Assembly (NCBI GenBank): GCA_905178155.1 | Contig: CAJINV010000001.1 | Coordinates: 3,029,675-3,093,674 of the forward strand | Length of the DNA: 64,000 nt | DNA from: Amoebophrya sp. A120 | Taxonomy: Eukaryota > Sar > Dinophyceae > Syndiniales > Amoebophryaceae | Direction: 5' to 3' | Shown: piece after piece, positions 23,231 to 35,600 of the stretch | Numbering within the stretch: the stretch's first letter is position 1 | Layout: every line of letters starts with the position of its first letter | Translations under genes and position numbers: made by a program | The notes under the pieces: generated by a model | What the model was told of the DNA's origin: nothing | What the model saw: the letters and a program-made list of their open reading frames with translations, nothing else | The model's database searches: none

Positions 23231-26102
23231 GGTGCAGCTTTTCGAGTTGTCTAGCTGTAGCCCAAGTTCTTGTCCAGCACATTAAACAAGAGTTCAACTA
23301 CCTCTCTGCCTGGGCTGGCAGCTCCCTGGTCACCAGCACGATGCAATAAATTGGTGCACGATCATGACACTAGAATCGGACGACTCTGGTGAAGTTGTCC
23401 GTCCGACAGAAAATCGCCGCGGAGAAGTTGTTCTCGACGCTGGCGCCATATGTCGTCTTGTTATCGAAGCTCATCTGCTAGTACTTGGAGAAATTTCATC
23501 CTGCGTCCTCGTTTTCAGCGCCGCACTTGTCGACGCCAAAATCGTAGAGGCGAGGAAACACGAGACGGCGGCTCGTCTCGGTATGTTACTTCGATAATAC
23601 GTTATGTCCGCATCGTCCATGTCCTAAAGCTTGATGAGCTCGCTGGAAAAAAAAGTATCTACTTCGATTCCGAAACATATACTTATAAGCATCAAAGTAT
23701 GTAGGTCGTGCAAAAATTCTGAAAAAGAAGAGTGCTAGAAGTAGAAGGTACATCAAAGTGAAACACCAGAGATTTCTAGTCGCTGTCGGAATTACTTGGG
23801 AAAAAATCTATTTTCAATTCCTCGGCACCGGGCCTAGCCACGTTTGTTGCGAAAGATCTTGTGGACCCATGATGCATCTCGTGAATTGAATCGAAATCTA
23901 CTTTATTAGAGCCTCTAGAAGATATTTTTGAAGCAATTTTCTTTTCCACCACCCGCGACGAACAGACGAGGATCGTCACAAAGAGAAAAGTTGTGTACTA
24001 AAGATCCAGTGCTTCTCCATGTCATGGAAAACCTTTGCATGATTTGCTTCCTTGTTTTGCTTTCAATAGTCCTCCCTGAGCCTTGTTCACTTTCTAATTT
24101 TTTTGTGGTAGAGGTTGTGATTTCGTATCTTACTGGAACTAGTACACGGACGCAAGAGGATCAACGGGCTCAAATCCTCCAAGAGAACAGCTCTTGTCTT
24201 TCTTTATCCCATCTTCATCGAGAAACAACGCGTCGCTTCTTCCTTGCTTTCCCGACGCAAAGAAAGATGTGATTTTTTTCTGCGGTTTTTTCATGTGAAC
24301 GATGTTGGTCATGGTCGTGTTTTGTCTAAAAAAATGAATGCAATCATGGCTCAAAACATGTTTGTCTTTGTTCTGCTGTTCTGCTTCCGCTAATCTCGAG
24401 GTGTCATTCAATGCTACTTCAAGACTATCTGCGAGAAACAGAAACATCATGATCATTCTTCTCATGTTGGTTCATTTTGTCGTCGTGTTTGCCGAGTGCA
24501 GTCTGCTTGCAACTATTCTCGATCTTGTCTATATCATATGCTCTTGCTCTATGGTCGTATGCTGGTGCTCATTACTTCTAATATGCTAGTATGCAGGGTG
24601 TCTTGGTGTGCAATTTTTTGCTTCTCGCGACTACATCTTACATGTTGCTCAATAGAGCTAGAACCACTTCTGTATCTTGCAGTTTGCGGGTTTGTAACCT
24701 CTTCAGTGAGACGAGGAGATCACGCAACCGCGACACAATAGTAGAAGTTATTTATTTTTCTTTTTGGATCAATCATACATGTACATCAACTACAAATTAG
24801 TGCCTCTATAATTTTTTTCTATCTTGTTCTTCACTTGCTGAAACAGCAATCCGGCAAAAAATGAAGGAAGAGCGCTTCATTTAGCCGCGCTCCCCCGCAC
24901 CTTTGACGCCCTGATGTAGTTCATATTGCTGTCACAGATAATTGATTCTCAAGCAAAAAGTCCATCATAATATCAAGTATTTCAACTACAATCTCCAAGT
25001 ATTTTTTCTTTTTCTACTCTATATCACATAAAAGTATCACGATCGAACTTATCGAATATGCTACACGCATTCCTAAGTACACACTATTTTGCATTTTCGA
25101 GATCTTTCATTCATGAGTTGTTTACCCTGTCACTGACGCGCTCGCTGTTCAATCTCGTCCGCTAAAGGTTGATAATTTTCTACAGGTCTTACTCTTAGGT
25201 AACTTCGCATTCGATTACGAAACTAACACTAACTTCTGTTTTTACACAATTTTTTCAATGATAAAACAGACAACTTTTGAAGTGATTCGAAGCAGCTGCA
25301 GCTTCACATAACATCGAGATTGATCGACCACCTCCAGATCGTACAATAATGAATTCTATAATGTCCGATGTTAGTGCTGGAATCATCAGTTGAGCCGCTA
25401 CTTACGTGGTAAGTAATCCTGCCCACTTTGCTGCCGGGTGCTACCTACATCGCTGATTTTTATCTTGGCTTCGTCTTTCCTCCTGGAAGGACCTTGATAC
25501 GCCCCCGGGAAAGACTGTTTCATCTTTCATCACCCTAAGCAAAGGCAAAGCTCGTTTGTTAGTCGATTTCCGAGCTTGTAGTTTGCCTTCTACTTTGAAA
25601 AAATAAAAAGCATTGTATAGTTCAACTCGCGAGCGCGGTAGTTCGACAGGACAGGGTAAACTAGTACTTACTTTTGTCTCGTTTGATTTACATTTATTCA
25701 TTGTCCACGGTTGATAAATACTTTTTGCTATGGTAATCGTGATCCTTGCGGTCATTATTTCTTATTGTATACGCTTTCTACAAGTTTTTCTGGGAAGTTC
25801 TAAAGATAATGAATTGCAATTGAAACAGAAATCATAGACGTAGTAGAGCACGAGTAATTATTCTTTATGTCTTGTAGTGCCATTGTATTGCGCTGCCTTC
25901 ACATAGTTTTAGTTTGAGTTTCACATAGTTTGATTCCGCCAACATTCAAAGGGCCTTCTTGTCAAAATAACATCACAGTGGACAATTTGCGTCCATCGCG
26001 AAGATTTCCACCGCCCATTTTCGACGTGCCTGGCGAACAATTCTTAATACGGAAAATATTGCTTCATGACTTCACTGTGGTCGTAAAACAAGACGAAGTA
26101 GA
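23231..26102. other. long intergenic region, AT-rich, no convincing gene
   Basis: About 2.9 kb between two minus-strand genes. The 24.8-25.4 kb part is very AT-rich and stop-dense. A 104-aa minus-strand ORF from an ATG at 25755 to 25441 is basic and featureless; I do not call it. No inverted-repeat element or RNA gene recognised. Confidence 0.5.
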
Positions 26103-28980
26103 TCACGGAATGGGTAGCTGCGGCTCGGAACGGCTTCCCTCGCGCGCAGCTGCCATGGTTCTTTTCCAGTCTGCGAACCACTGGGGCACCCAGGCCAACT
26201 TGCGCGAGAAGCTGGACGGGTCAACGTATTCTCTTGACGTCACGACGTGGACCCGTCTTCCTTCCTCGGCGTCCCAGCGCCAGCCCCACCTACGCTTCAT
26301 CACTTGCATTTGTGTTGTTAAACCTGCATGGCCCCCCGAGCCCGACGGCAGCTCGCGCTCACGCAGCAGAACCCAAGTGAGTTTCCCATTGCTGAAGAAT
26401 CCGGTCGTGGCCCGAGTAGCTGGAATGGGCTTGAATCCCTCCGCCCTGGGAACGTCCGAGAAGTACTTAGCTGCATCATCCGTGTCTTCGAAGCACCAGG
26501 CCTTCTTTTGCACCACATCCACAATCAGCAACAGCCTGTTCGCATTTTATCAAAACGAAAAATATCCCCTCCCCATATCAAAACGGAAATCTGTGATGCG
26601 GAATTTCTGTACACAAATCAAATCTGTCTTGCAGTAGAGCAATGCACGCAGATCGCAAGCCTAGACAGGGGCCTCTTGCTGTAGGCGCCTAGCATGGCAG
26701 ACGTCTGCCCTGTAGGCCCTACAGCATTACAAATCGCCTACATAACGCGGGGGACAGCCTAAAGTTGCCTTCTTGCATGACAAACCGGATTTGTGGTCAC
26801 AAATCTGCAACGCAAATTTCCAGGACGGTGCGTTTTCAATATGGGGAGGGGGGATTTTTCCTTACGATACATTTTTCAGAGCGTCCTGCGTGAAAGCGTC
26901 CGTATCATCGGGATCACACTGCATGATGTGTTCGTCTCTGGGAGGATGAGCACTTGCCCCTTGTTGTCCCCGTGGTGATCCATGTTCTTGCCCACCATGT
27001 TGCGGTTGCGGTCGCGGCGACGGCGGGCGCTGCGCAGCGCTTGCTGGCCGCCCCGCATGATGTGCTTGTTGCGCCTCGTCTTGTAGTAAAAACGAATGAT
27101 TTTCCCACTCCGATGAATCATCGTCGTGCAGTAAAGACGAATAATTTTCCCACTCCGAATCAGCTGAAGGCTGCAGAGACGACGAAACCCCAGTCGCAAT
27201 ATTACCTCCACCAACGCGAGAACCACCACCCCGACCACGGCTTTCACGATTCTGGCGTTCGACCGCGTGGCGGAAGGAGTGGCAGACTCGTGTGAAATCT
27301 GCCGGCAGCCGTTCGTCGAGCACCTCGATTTGGTCGAGCTGCGTGTCGATGAAGTCCGCGTTATGGAACTGTCAGGATTGAAATCGTCAAAGCTGAGATA
27401 GTTTGTCATGCATAAAATCCAAGGCATGAAGTGCCGGTCTTGCCGGGATGGCAAGTGAGGCAGATTGTGAGCCTATTTAGGGTTCGAAATAGAGCTGCTA
27501 AAAAAGTATGACAGAAGCAGTCCTCTGTGCCCAAACAGCATGACGAATTGGATTCCGGTTCTCCTATGATTTGTCATGCGCCGCTTGGAAATTGGGCTTC
27601 CAACTGGTATCCATTTTATGCATGGCAAACTATTTCAACTTTGACGATTTCAATCCTGACGCTTCCATACGCGTCGAGCAGCATGTAGTTCCACGGCTCC
27701 AGTGCGGTCTCCGCGGTCGGGTGGAGCCCGGCGCGCACAGCCTCCCGGACCCCAGCCTGGTCGAAAAAGCAGTCCACCCTCGCCTGCGAGAAGTCCACCA
27801 GCACCAAAGGTCGCGCGGTGATCGGCTGGTTGGTCAGCGGGTCCACCGGATTGCCGGCCTGGCAAGCGGGTTCGTACTGCCAAGAAGACCGACCTGAAGA
27901 AGGGAATAATGTTGATCCCCATGATGATGATCCTTGATCATGACCTTCCCCGAGGCCGCCGTGGTTGCTCATCAAGGTGCTTTGATGTTGATCAGCCAAA
28001 CCGCCGAATGGTTCCCCCGTCGAGGTCGCCTGTGGTTGCGCGACTTGTGCAGGAGGAGAAGCTGGACCAACATTCGTACTAGAGGACCGCCCGCTCCTCG
28101 TGCGACCACCCCGAGCAGGAGCTCCTGTAGTTGTGCTCCCGTGGCCTGCTGCTGCAGGTTTTGCGCGTGCAGGACGAGCCGGCTGTTGCGCTGGTCGTGG
28201 CTGCACTTGTTGCAGTCCTCCCGCTTCTGCTGCAGGGCCGCCGGTGAATTGATCGTAGGTCGGGTCTAGTAGTCTCAGCCTCTCCCTGCGCATGGCCTCG
28301 GGAGAACGTGCTCGATCTGGCAGTGTTAGGGCTCCTGAACCAGAGGATCGCGCAGCTGGCGTAGCTCCACCCCTTCTGGCCGCACGCGCAGCTGCTGCTG
28401 CCGAGTGAGTCCCTTGGTGAGGCGCTCCGCGGTGCTGACGCACCGGCCAACCGGCTTCTGCGAGCGCTGCGGGGGGTGGCGGCACTACGAAGTTATCGAG
28501 GCCCCCTCTTCGATGCAGTCCCCCGTATGTGTCCGAACGTCGTCGTTGTCCAGATGGTGTGCCAGAAGCTTTCGGAGCAGGCGCCGGTCGTCCTGGAGTG
28601 GGCGACGGAGATCTACTCGTTGGCTGTGACGAGCGGTTGTTCTGTGGCGACGACCACCACCAGTTCTGCCAGCGGCCCCAGCGATCTCGCCACCACTCCC
28701 CCACCCGCCAGCGCCACCCTTGCTGTGATGGATCAGCGTAGTGGTTGTGGTTGTATCCGCCTCCCGCGTTGCGCGGGAGGCGGGACGGTTCGGTTGTCGA
28801 GTCAGCTGCAACGGGCACAATCAAGTCGTTGCACCAGCAGCTGATGAAAGAGGTAGTGCTACAAACTGACGCAGCAACAAGAACTGCAGCTGACATCAGT
28901 TTGTATTGCCGGGCCGCAGCACTGCGCCGCACGTGGTCGCCTGAGCGGTTCTGGTTCATCTTCGCGTCGACCTTGTTCAT
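26103..28980 (-). CDS. secreted or membrane-anchored low-complexity protein, unknown function
   Basis: Family not recognised. Exons 28980-27670, 27356-26870 and 26542-26103 sum to 2238 nt, 745 aa; both introns are introners. Residues about 29-45 (LMSAAVLVAASVCSTTSFI) are hydrophobic after a basic N-terminus, so a signal peptide or signal anchor is likely. Then follow a Trp-rich patch (WRWRVGEWWRDRWGRWQNWW), a long Pro/Ala/Arg/Ser/Gly-rich disordered region, and a compact globular-looking part from about TARPLVLVDFSQARVDCFFD through LDADFIDTQLDQIEVLDERL. After a Gln/His/Pro-rich insert, the C-terminal segment (LLIVDVVQKKAWCFEDTDD, KLTWVLLRER) may resume a folded domain. Reading through either introner would add foreign residues and a stop. 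Confidence 0.7.
26548..26869. mobile_element. introner, family 5 (CCCTCCCCATATCAAAACG)
   Basis: A 322-bp element with ends TATCAAAACGAAAAATATCC and GGGATTTTTCCTTACGATA. The subterminal CCCCTCCCCATATCAAAACG is matched by its complement at the right end. Duplication cattt (26543-26547, 26870-26874). Excision gives CTG AAA AAT GCG AAC AGG (LKNANR) in frame. Confidence 0.88.
27362..27669. mobile_element. introner, family 1
   Basis: A 308-bp element with ends TATGGAACTGTCAGGATTGA and TCAATCCTGACGCTTCCATA. Duplication cgcgt (27357-27361, 27670-27674). Excision joins CTG CTC GAC GCG GAC TTC (LLDADF) in frame. Confidence 0.9.
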
Positions 28981-30703
28981 TTTACACGTCGTGATCGGTC
29001 GTGGTCTCGATGTTCGGAGTCTATCGATCTGATGTTCTGTTCTCCACGTAAATAGATAGTATTTGTATTTCCTTTTCCGTATGTCGAAATATCCCTGGCG
29101 CTCCCCAAATTGTTGCCCGGAATGCTGTAGGTAGTTTCTGCAGCCGCGGTCCCGTTTATTGGAGTTCGATGTGATCCCAATCGATATGTGGTCTCATCTA
29201 TATTTCTTGTGCTGCGTGCCGTCGGCCTTTATTGCGCTTGCCATTGACGTCGCTGGAATTCTATGCGGCCCCGGGAGTTCGCGTTGTAGTTGTTTCTGAC
29301 AGGATGTTGGAATTTACTAAAGAATATTTCCGCCGCGCATTCTCTGCGACAACCCAACATGCACTTTCTGCTTGTGTGTTGTCTAAATGACGAGTGTTGT
29401 AAAAGTATTCTTCAGATTGTATTCCTCAATATCGAAACAATGTAAAAAGGAAATTTTGGTGTGTGAAACCAAAACTGTGGTAAGCGAATACACAATCTGC
29501 ACACTGAGTTTTTGTTTTTCTATATCACACAACCCTACATGATAAAATATCCTACTTCTTTACACGCACATAAGTACGCGCTAGGTGAAACAGGCTGTAG
29601 TTTTGAGGAAGCGATGGAATCATGAAAGAAAATCAACAGAGCAACGTCAAGAACAAGAATAGACAAGGAAAACTGAATCAGCAATCAGAAGCGGTTTTCG
29701 TACTTCTTCCTTTAGTTTGCAGGACCTTCAGCGCGTTAGCACGAGAAACGAAAATGAGAGATCTCCACGAAAAGAAGAAAAAGCGCAATAGCGTGTAAGT
29801 AGTACTATTTCAGGAATGATCTGCGGCGTCTTTTGGCATTTCTGAGCAGCCACATAGATAGTTGTCTTTAGTTTTCGTTTAGAAAATGCATATTTCGATC
29901 CAAGACCAAGGATCTCGCTCATCTTAATTACAATTACAGCTGGAGCTGCTTGACCTACTGCTGGAATGATCAACATGAAAGAACTCGGGATCTCCCTGCA
30001 CACAGATATTTCTTTCGGTGAACGAATCTTCACTTCAGGAAACCCAAGCAGAACCGTATCAGCGCGTGCATTTTCTCCTTCGTCATTGACACCGACTCGC
30101 ATTTCTTTTCTGCTTAGAAACCTTACCGTATATTTCCATCTTGCAGCGGGTTGAGTCAATTTATTCTCTGTCTTTCTGTGGTTAATCCAGAACCAAAGCA
30201 AACGAATACTGAACACTGAATACCACCAGAATGTAATGCAAATGTAGCAGAGTATTTATGTTCTTATTACAATTGGAAATTAGTAGTTTGACATGCAAAT
30301 AATCACATGACTCAAGGCCTGTGGAGTACAACATTGGGTCCATGGGAATAATGTTCATCTTCATGTTCTTTTACCATTGAATCTGTAATGCTGAGATTGG
30401 ATTTGTAATGCTATTTCTCGTCGTGTTCTTGTTTTGTTGTTGTCTTAAGATCTTCATAGCATTGGTCAATTTAGCATTCTGGATCGAGTGCTGAGCATTT
30501 TAGTTGGAGCATGAGCATATGCTGACACTTTCTTCAGTGTCAAGAATCATGATTTGGATTTTGTCTCGTAATCGCAACCCGTCGGGTGATCTTCTTTTAC
30601 TAGATGAGGGAGGAACGAGGAACAAATACAGCTAAAGGATCGATAAGAGCAAGTATCTGGTGCTGCGTGATCAAGAAAACGTCATGCGACGTACACTCCA
30701 ATT
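28981..30703. other. intergenic; weak ORF and introner-like internal motifs
   Basis: A minus-strand ORF at about 30216-29728 begins only with GTG and shows no domain, so it is not called. At 30381-30412 there are two close copies of the internal introner motif (ATCTGTAATGC, ATTTGTAATGC) without recognisable inverted-repeat ends. Confidence 0.45.
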
Positions 30704-31899
30704 TTACTTCTTCGCCAGACCGCCAAGTGCGTTGGCCTTCCTGGTTTTTTCGAGCCAGGTTTCCACTCGTGGGATTTCTTGGTTTGGGTGACTCGTGGCG
30801 ATAGTGTGCACCAAGACACCTCTTTCCGCTTTCGAGTCCGGTAGCTGCGTGCGCATCTCGGGGTGTCGGTTGCGGATGCGCTTGCCGAAAAAGACGGAGT
30901 ATCAAATGTAAAAATGTCTGGGTCTGGAAGGATGCAAGATCTGTCATGCTTCTCTGGCATGACTGAAAAGTTTTGTGATGCGTATCCAAGAAGAGACCCT
31001 GGTGTTGCCTGTCATTCAAAACGCAGCTTGTCATGCGGAAAGCGCAACACTAAGTAGCGCAAATATTTCTCGTGCTTGGCTGTGCATTACAGAGAGTTCA
31101 CTCCTCACAACTCAGCATTACAAGTTTCCAGAGGACCCAGACATTTTTACATTTGATACGGAGAATTTTTGTTTCATTTTGATCACCGTGAGCTTGCCGA
31201 AATCCTGTTCGCGTATCAAGTGCAAAAATGTCTGGGTCTGGAAGAATGCAAGTTGAAGTTTGTCATGCTTGTCTCATATGACTCTTAAACTTGTCATGCA
31301 CATTACCCAAGAGCCCCATTTTTCTGTCATGCAGAAACGCAGTCCGTCATGCAGAATAGGCAACACCTCGAAGCTCAGAAACTTGTCATGCTGAGCCAGC
31401 ACTTGTGGCCTCTTCGTGATACGCCACCCAGCATAACAAGTTTCCAGACCCAGACATTTTTGCATTTGATATCGCGGTCGCGGCAGCAAGTCGAGGTAAG
31501 CTGCGCATTGTAGGCGTCCGGCGGCCCGAATTTTCTGAGCCAGTCCTGCAAGCTGTCCATCTTTGGCCCGAGGAAATCCTTGTCCCCCAGCTTTGGAACC
31601 GGTTCAGCGTCTTGCTCATCCGGAGGGGTCTTGTTATTTCCATCGGCATCTAGATGTTGCTCTCCCGCAACTTCGGCTGAAGGCGCTTGTTCTGGTGTGA
31701 TGCGAGTGCCGTACTTGTACTTTTTATTTTTGTACTCACGTTTCAAGTGCGGGTCGGTGCCGGGCTTGTGACGGAACACCATCTCTGCCTCTTCCTCGCG
31801 TACGCTGCCGTAGTGCGCCAACCAATCCTCGGGCTTTCGCATGGTTATACCCCGCTTCTGGAAGGCACCACTAGTCCACGTCTTGGGGAGGTAGGACAT
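30704..31899 (-). CDS. 222-aa protein of unknown function split by two introners
   Basis: I do not recognise it. Exons 31899-31472, 31208-31159 (50 nt) and 30894-30704 total 669 nt. The ATG at 31899 starts MSYLPKTWTSGAFQKRGITM. The protein is hydrophilic and basic: a charged N-terminus (MRKPEDWLAHYGSVREEEAE), an acidic linker, a DSLQDWLRKFGPP motif, then a Lys/Arg-rich C-terminus (VIKMKQKFSVFFGKRIRNRH) ending ANALGGLAKK. No signal peptide or membrane segment. The basic C-terminus could suggest an RNA-binding or ribosomal role, but that is only a guess. The middle exon exists only as the 50-bp stretch between two same-family introners, and both joins restore the frame (CGC GAA CAG; TCC GTC TTT). 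Confidence 0.7.
30900..31158. mobile_element. introner, family 4 (AAAATGTCTGGGTCTGGAAG)
   Basis: A 259-bp element with ends TATCAAATGTAAAAATGTCT and AGACATTTTTACATTTGATA, with GGGTCTGGAAG / CCAGACCC just inside. Duplication cggag (30895-30899, 31159-31163). Excision gives AAA TTC TCC GTC TTT in frame. Confidence 0.9.
31214..31471. mobile_element. introner, family 4
   Basis: A 258-bp element with ends TATCAAGTGCAAAAATGTCT and AGACATTTTTGCATTTGATA. Duplication tcgcg (31209-31213, 31472-31476). Excision gives GAC CGC GAA CAG GAT in frame. Confidence 0.9.
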
Positions 31900-32664
31900 T
31901 TTGTTCAGGAGACTAGTTGTACTATGGAGATTTTTAAAAAATGCGTATGGCGCTATAATTAATGTCGATGAAAAACTGTAGAAGCGCGATAAGGGGAAGA
32001 AGAAAATCCAGTGAACATAGACGAGAGCAAATACGAGACAGATAAAACCTGTAGTTGCGGAATCAGAGACTAGGGGGACGAGAGAGGTGGCAACAGAGAA
32101 GCAGATCTAGATTCAATTTTGAATCGCTGAAAGTAACCACACGAAAATAAGTGGCTGCAGCGCACTTTCGGTGCCTCTGGCGACGAGGGCCACTTCCACA
32201 ACGATGCCAAGTTATTGTTATGCTGGCTCGAGTTTTTGCAGCAAGTTGTTACACCGACAGGCGAACGCATTCCTTTTTCCTTTCAACCGACGATTCCTCT
32301 ATCAGATCTTCAGACCACACCGAAGTACCTATTGTTGTAGTTTTTTCCGAAGTGAAACCACGAGAAGCCGCCAACAAACCACACGAAAGGTTTTTGCGCA
32401 GGGTAAACCGAGTCTCTGGAAGCTCAGGGCCGCTGGGGCGAGGTAGTATGACAGAGAGGAAACCGATATGTAAGTAGTAGTTGAGCTTGAGGTGACAATG
32501 GCACCAAAGAACGATGATGTAGAAAACCTAACCAAGTGGTCCTGACTCAACTGAAATTCCATCGCGATGAATTTTAGGAATGATAACGATATTCAGGCAT
32601 TACCAGGTCGTTCCACTGCTTCTAGACAATGTGTACCAAGATAAAGTACTCCTCCAAAATTTAT
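31900..32664. other. intergenic, nothing recognised
   Basis: A 765-bp gap with short ORFs only. It includes the 3' flank of the metallopeptidase fusion and the 5' flank of the 222-aa gene. Confidence 0.5.
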
Positions 32665-35600
32665 TCATTTGTACTCCAAAAACACTCTCTGGAACGCGGG
32701 GTCGAAATTTCGGAGTTCGTTTTCCAAAATCTTGACTTTCTTCATCAACACGGGTTCGTTCCGCGCGACGAGATCCCGTTTCATCGTCATCCAATGCGCC
32801 ATCAAGCAGGCCTTGTCCTCCCGCACATTGGTCATGCCGTAACTGCAGGCGAACCCGGCGGGGGCCACGCCCTTCCGCGCATCCAGACTGACGGCTTTGT
32901 TCACGCGCGGCAGGGTCTCGTCGTTGTACCGGAATCCCGGGCCGTGCAGGGCTTTCCACTCTTTGTCGTGCGGATCGTTCACATTGTCGTCGCAGAAATC
33001 GATCATGTGATAGATCTCGTGGAAAAACGCGTTCTTCCGCCAGCCGCCCGGTGTCGACCAGTTCAGAAACACTTTTTTCGGCTTCTTCGGGCCTTGGTAG
33101 TAGGCCAAGCCGCCGCACGAAAAGCCGCCCATCTTCAGATCGTTCACCACGACTATCTCGTCCAGGCACTTTCGTTTCTTCAGAAACGAGCAGGGCACGC
33201 ACCGGAGCATGGACAGCAGGCTCGTCGGATCCGTTGGGGAGAGAAGCAGGTTCCGGTCGAACTGATCGAGCACTTTCCCCGCCATGATGCGTGCCTGTTT
33301 CGTGTCTTCCGGCGCCACGCCGTCCAACTTTAAGCGGATGCCGAACATGATCTCGAAACTCTTGATGCGGTCTTCCGGACTCATGGCCTCTATTCTGCTG
33401 ATCGGAAAGTGCGGGTCGGACTTGCACTCGTTCGGGTTGACTGGTGGGGGGCGGGGTGCGGGCTTCTGTGGCTGCTGTGCCGGTGGCTTCGCGGGGGAGG
33501 AAGATGAAGCACTAGCAGCTTTTTGTTGCTGCTGTAGTTGATTTTTTCTCCTCTGCTCCTCCTGAAATCGCCTTTCCAACTCAGCGACCCCTGCCTGATA
33601 TTTCCTCTCCTCCTCTTCCGCTCGCCTCTTTGCTTCCAGCGCTTTTTGTTGTTGCTGCTGCTGTAGTTGTTCTTGTTTTTTTTTCCTCGTCTGCTCCTCC
33701 TGATATTGCCTTTCTAGCTCAGCAATTTCCGCCTGATATTTCCTCTCCTCCTCTTCCGCTCGCCTTTTTGCTTCCAGCGCTTTTTGTTGTTGCTGCTGCT
33801 GTAGTTGTTTTTTTTGCTTCTGCTCCTCGTCATAAATCCTTTGCAGCTCAGCAATTTCCGCCTGATACTCCCTCTCCTCCTTTTCCGCTCGCCTCTTTGC
33901 TTCCAGCGCTTCTTGTTGCTGCTGCTGCTGCACTTGTTGTTTTTGCTTCTGCTCCTCGTCATAAATCCTTTGCAGCTCAGCGATCTCCGCCTGGTATTCC
34001 GCCTCCGCCTCGTCCTCCTTCCTCTTCCGTTCCAAATACTCTGCGATCTCCCGCTCATACTGCCTCCTCTCCTCCTCTTGCAACCTTTTTCTCGCTTCGG
34101 CCTGCTTGCGTCGCTGCGCCTCCCGCCCGGCCTCCGCCTGCTGGGCCTTTGCCTGCGCTTCCGCTTCCGCCGCGCGCTTGGCGTCCTCCCGCGCCTTCGC
34201 AATCCGCGCTTCACTGGCCCGGACCTCCGCTTCCGCCTTTTTCTTTGCCTCGGCGGCCACCTTCGCGGCGGCTTCCGCCTCTTTCTGCGCCGCCTCGGCG
34301 GCTTTTTTTTCCGCTTCCACGGCTTTCTTTTGGGCCTCCTCTGCGGCTTTTTTTTTCCTCTCCAACTCCGCTCGCGCTTTCTCGGCCGCCTCGCGCTTCG
34401 CTTTCGCCTCGGCCTCTCGTTTCGCCTTCTCCTCCGCCTCCTTCTTCGCTCGCTCCTCCGCCAGTTTCTTCATTTCTGCCGCCTCGGCCGCTGCCGCACC
34501 TGCGGGTGGAGCTGGACTCGCGGCAACCAACATCGCTCCAGCTCCTCCGAATGAATCATCATCGTCGTCGCCATCGAATAACCACGGCTCCACACCGGCG
34601 TCATCTGCGATGTCGTCGGGTAGTCCCTTCAGCATTTCTTCGAGGTTCGCGCCTTGGCACAATTGAAGGTCCCGCAGCGCCTGCAGCGCCTTGTCCGGAC
34701 GACCGAGCAGAATCGTGTCAAACTCCTGCCGCGTCAAGCTTTTCCCCGGGTCGGTTTTGTCCCGGTCCTTGATCATCGCCACAAGCATTCCCTCCGGGAA
34801 ACCCAGGCTGTCCTCGCGGTCCTTCAACTGCGCTATTACATCGTTCAGACACAGGGCTGAAGAGCTCTTCGAAGATGTAGATGCTCCAGGAGGAGCTCCA
34901 CCTTCTGGAACAACATCTTCAAAGGCGTTTTTGTTCACGGCCCAGACGTACAAGGCCGCCGCCTTCATCATTTGCAAAAAGTCGCGAACTTGCGTCAAGT
35001 TCAGGCTTCCCTTGTCCTCGTCGTCGAAGAATTTCAACACGTGGGGGGCGATATGCATTGCAAAAGTATCGCAGCACTCGTATAAATGCATTACAAATTT
35101 CCTCAGCATGAGAAACAGAAGCTGTGATGCGGATTTGCCTTAAGAGCAAGATTTGTAATGCAAGACTTGCATTTATACGAATACGATACTTTTGCACAGG
35201 ATAGGCGAGAGCCTCGCTCTGTCCCGCGTAGTACATCAGTTTCTTCAACTCGGCCTCGCCGTTCACCTCGCCATTTTATCCTGTGCAAAAGTATCGCACT
35301 CGTACTAATTGCAAATATGCATGGCAAATATGTTTCCTAGGGCAAAACAGCATTACAAATTCCACTTTCCTTCTTGCCAAAATATGTCATGCAATTTATA
35401 CTAATACGACTAGTAGTACGATACTTTTGCAGTGCATACATTTCCGTCCTCGTCAATAAGGTCCATCGCCTCGTTCAGTTCCGCGATTTCCCAGGGCTCC
35501 AACGCCACCCCGCCGACTCCGGAGATATCAAATGCAAAAATGTCTGGGTCTGGAAGATTTCTAGATTTGTCATGCATATTTTCCATGACCCGCGATGTCT

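Noticed and set aside
33630-34772. 380-aa plus-strand Pro/Leu-rich ORF
   Set aside because: It is the antisense of the repetitive coiled-coil coding region; Lys/Glu/Ala codons read backwards give Leu/Pro/Ser without stops.
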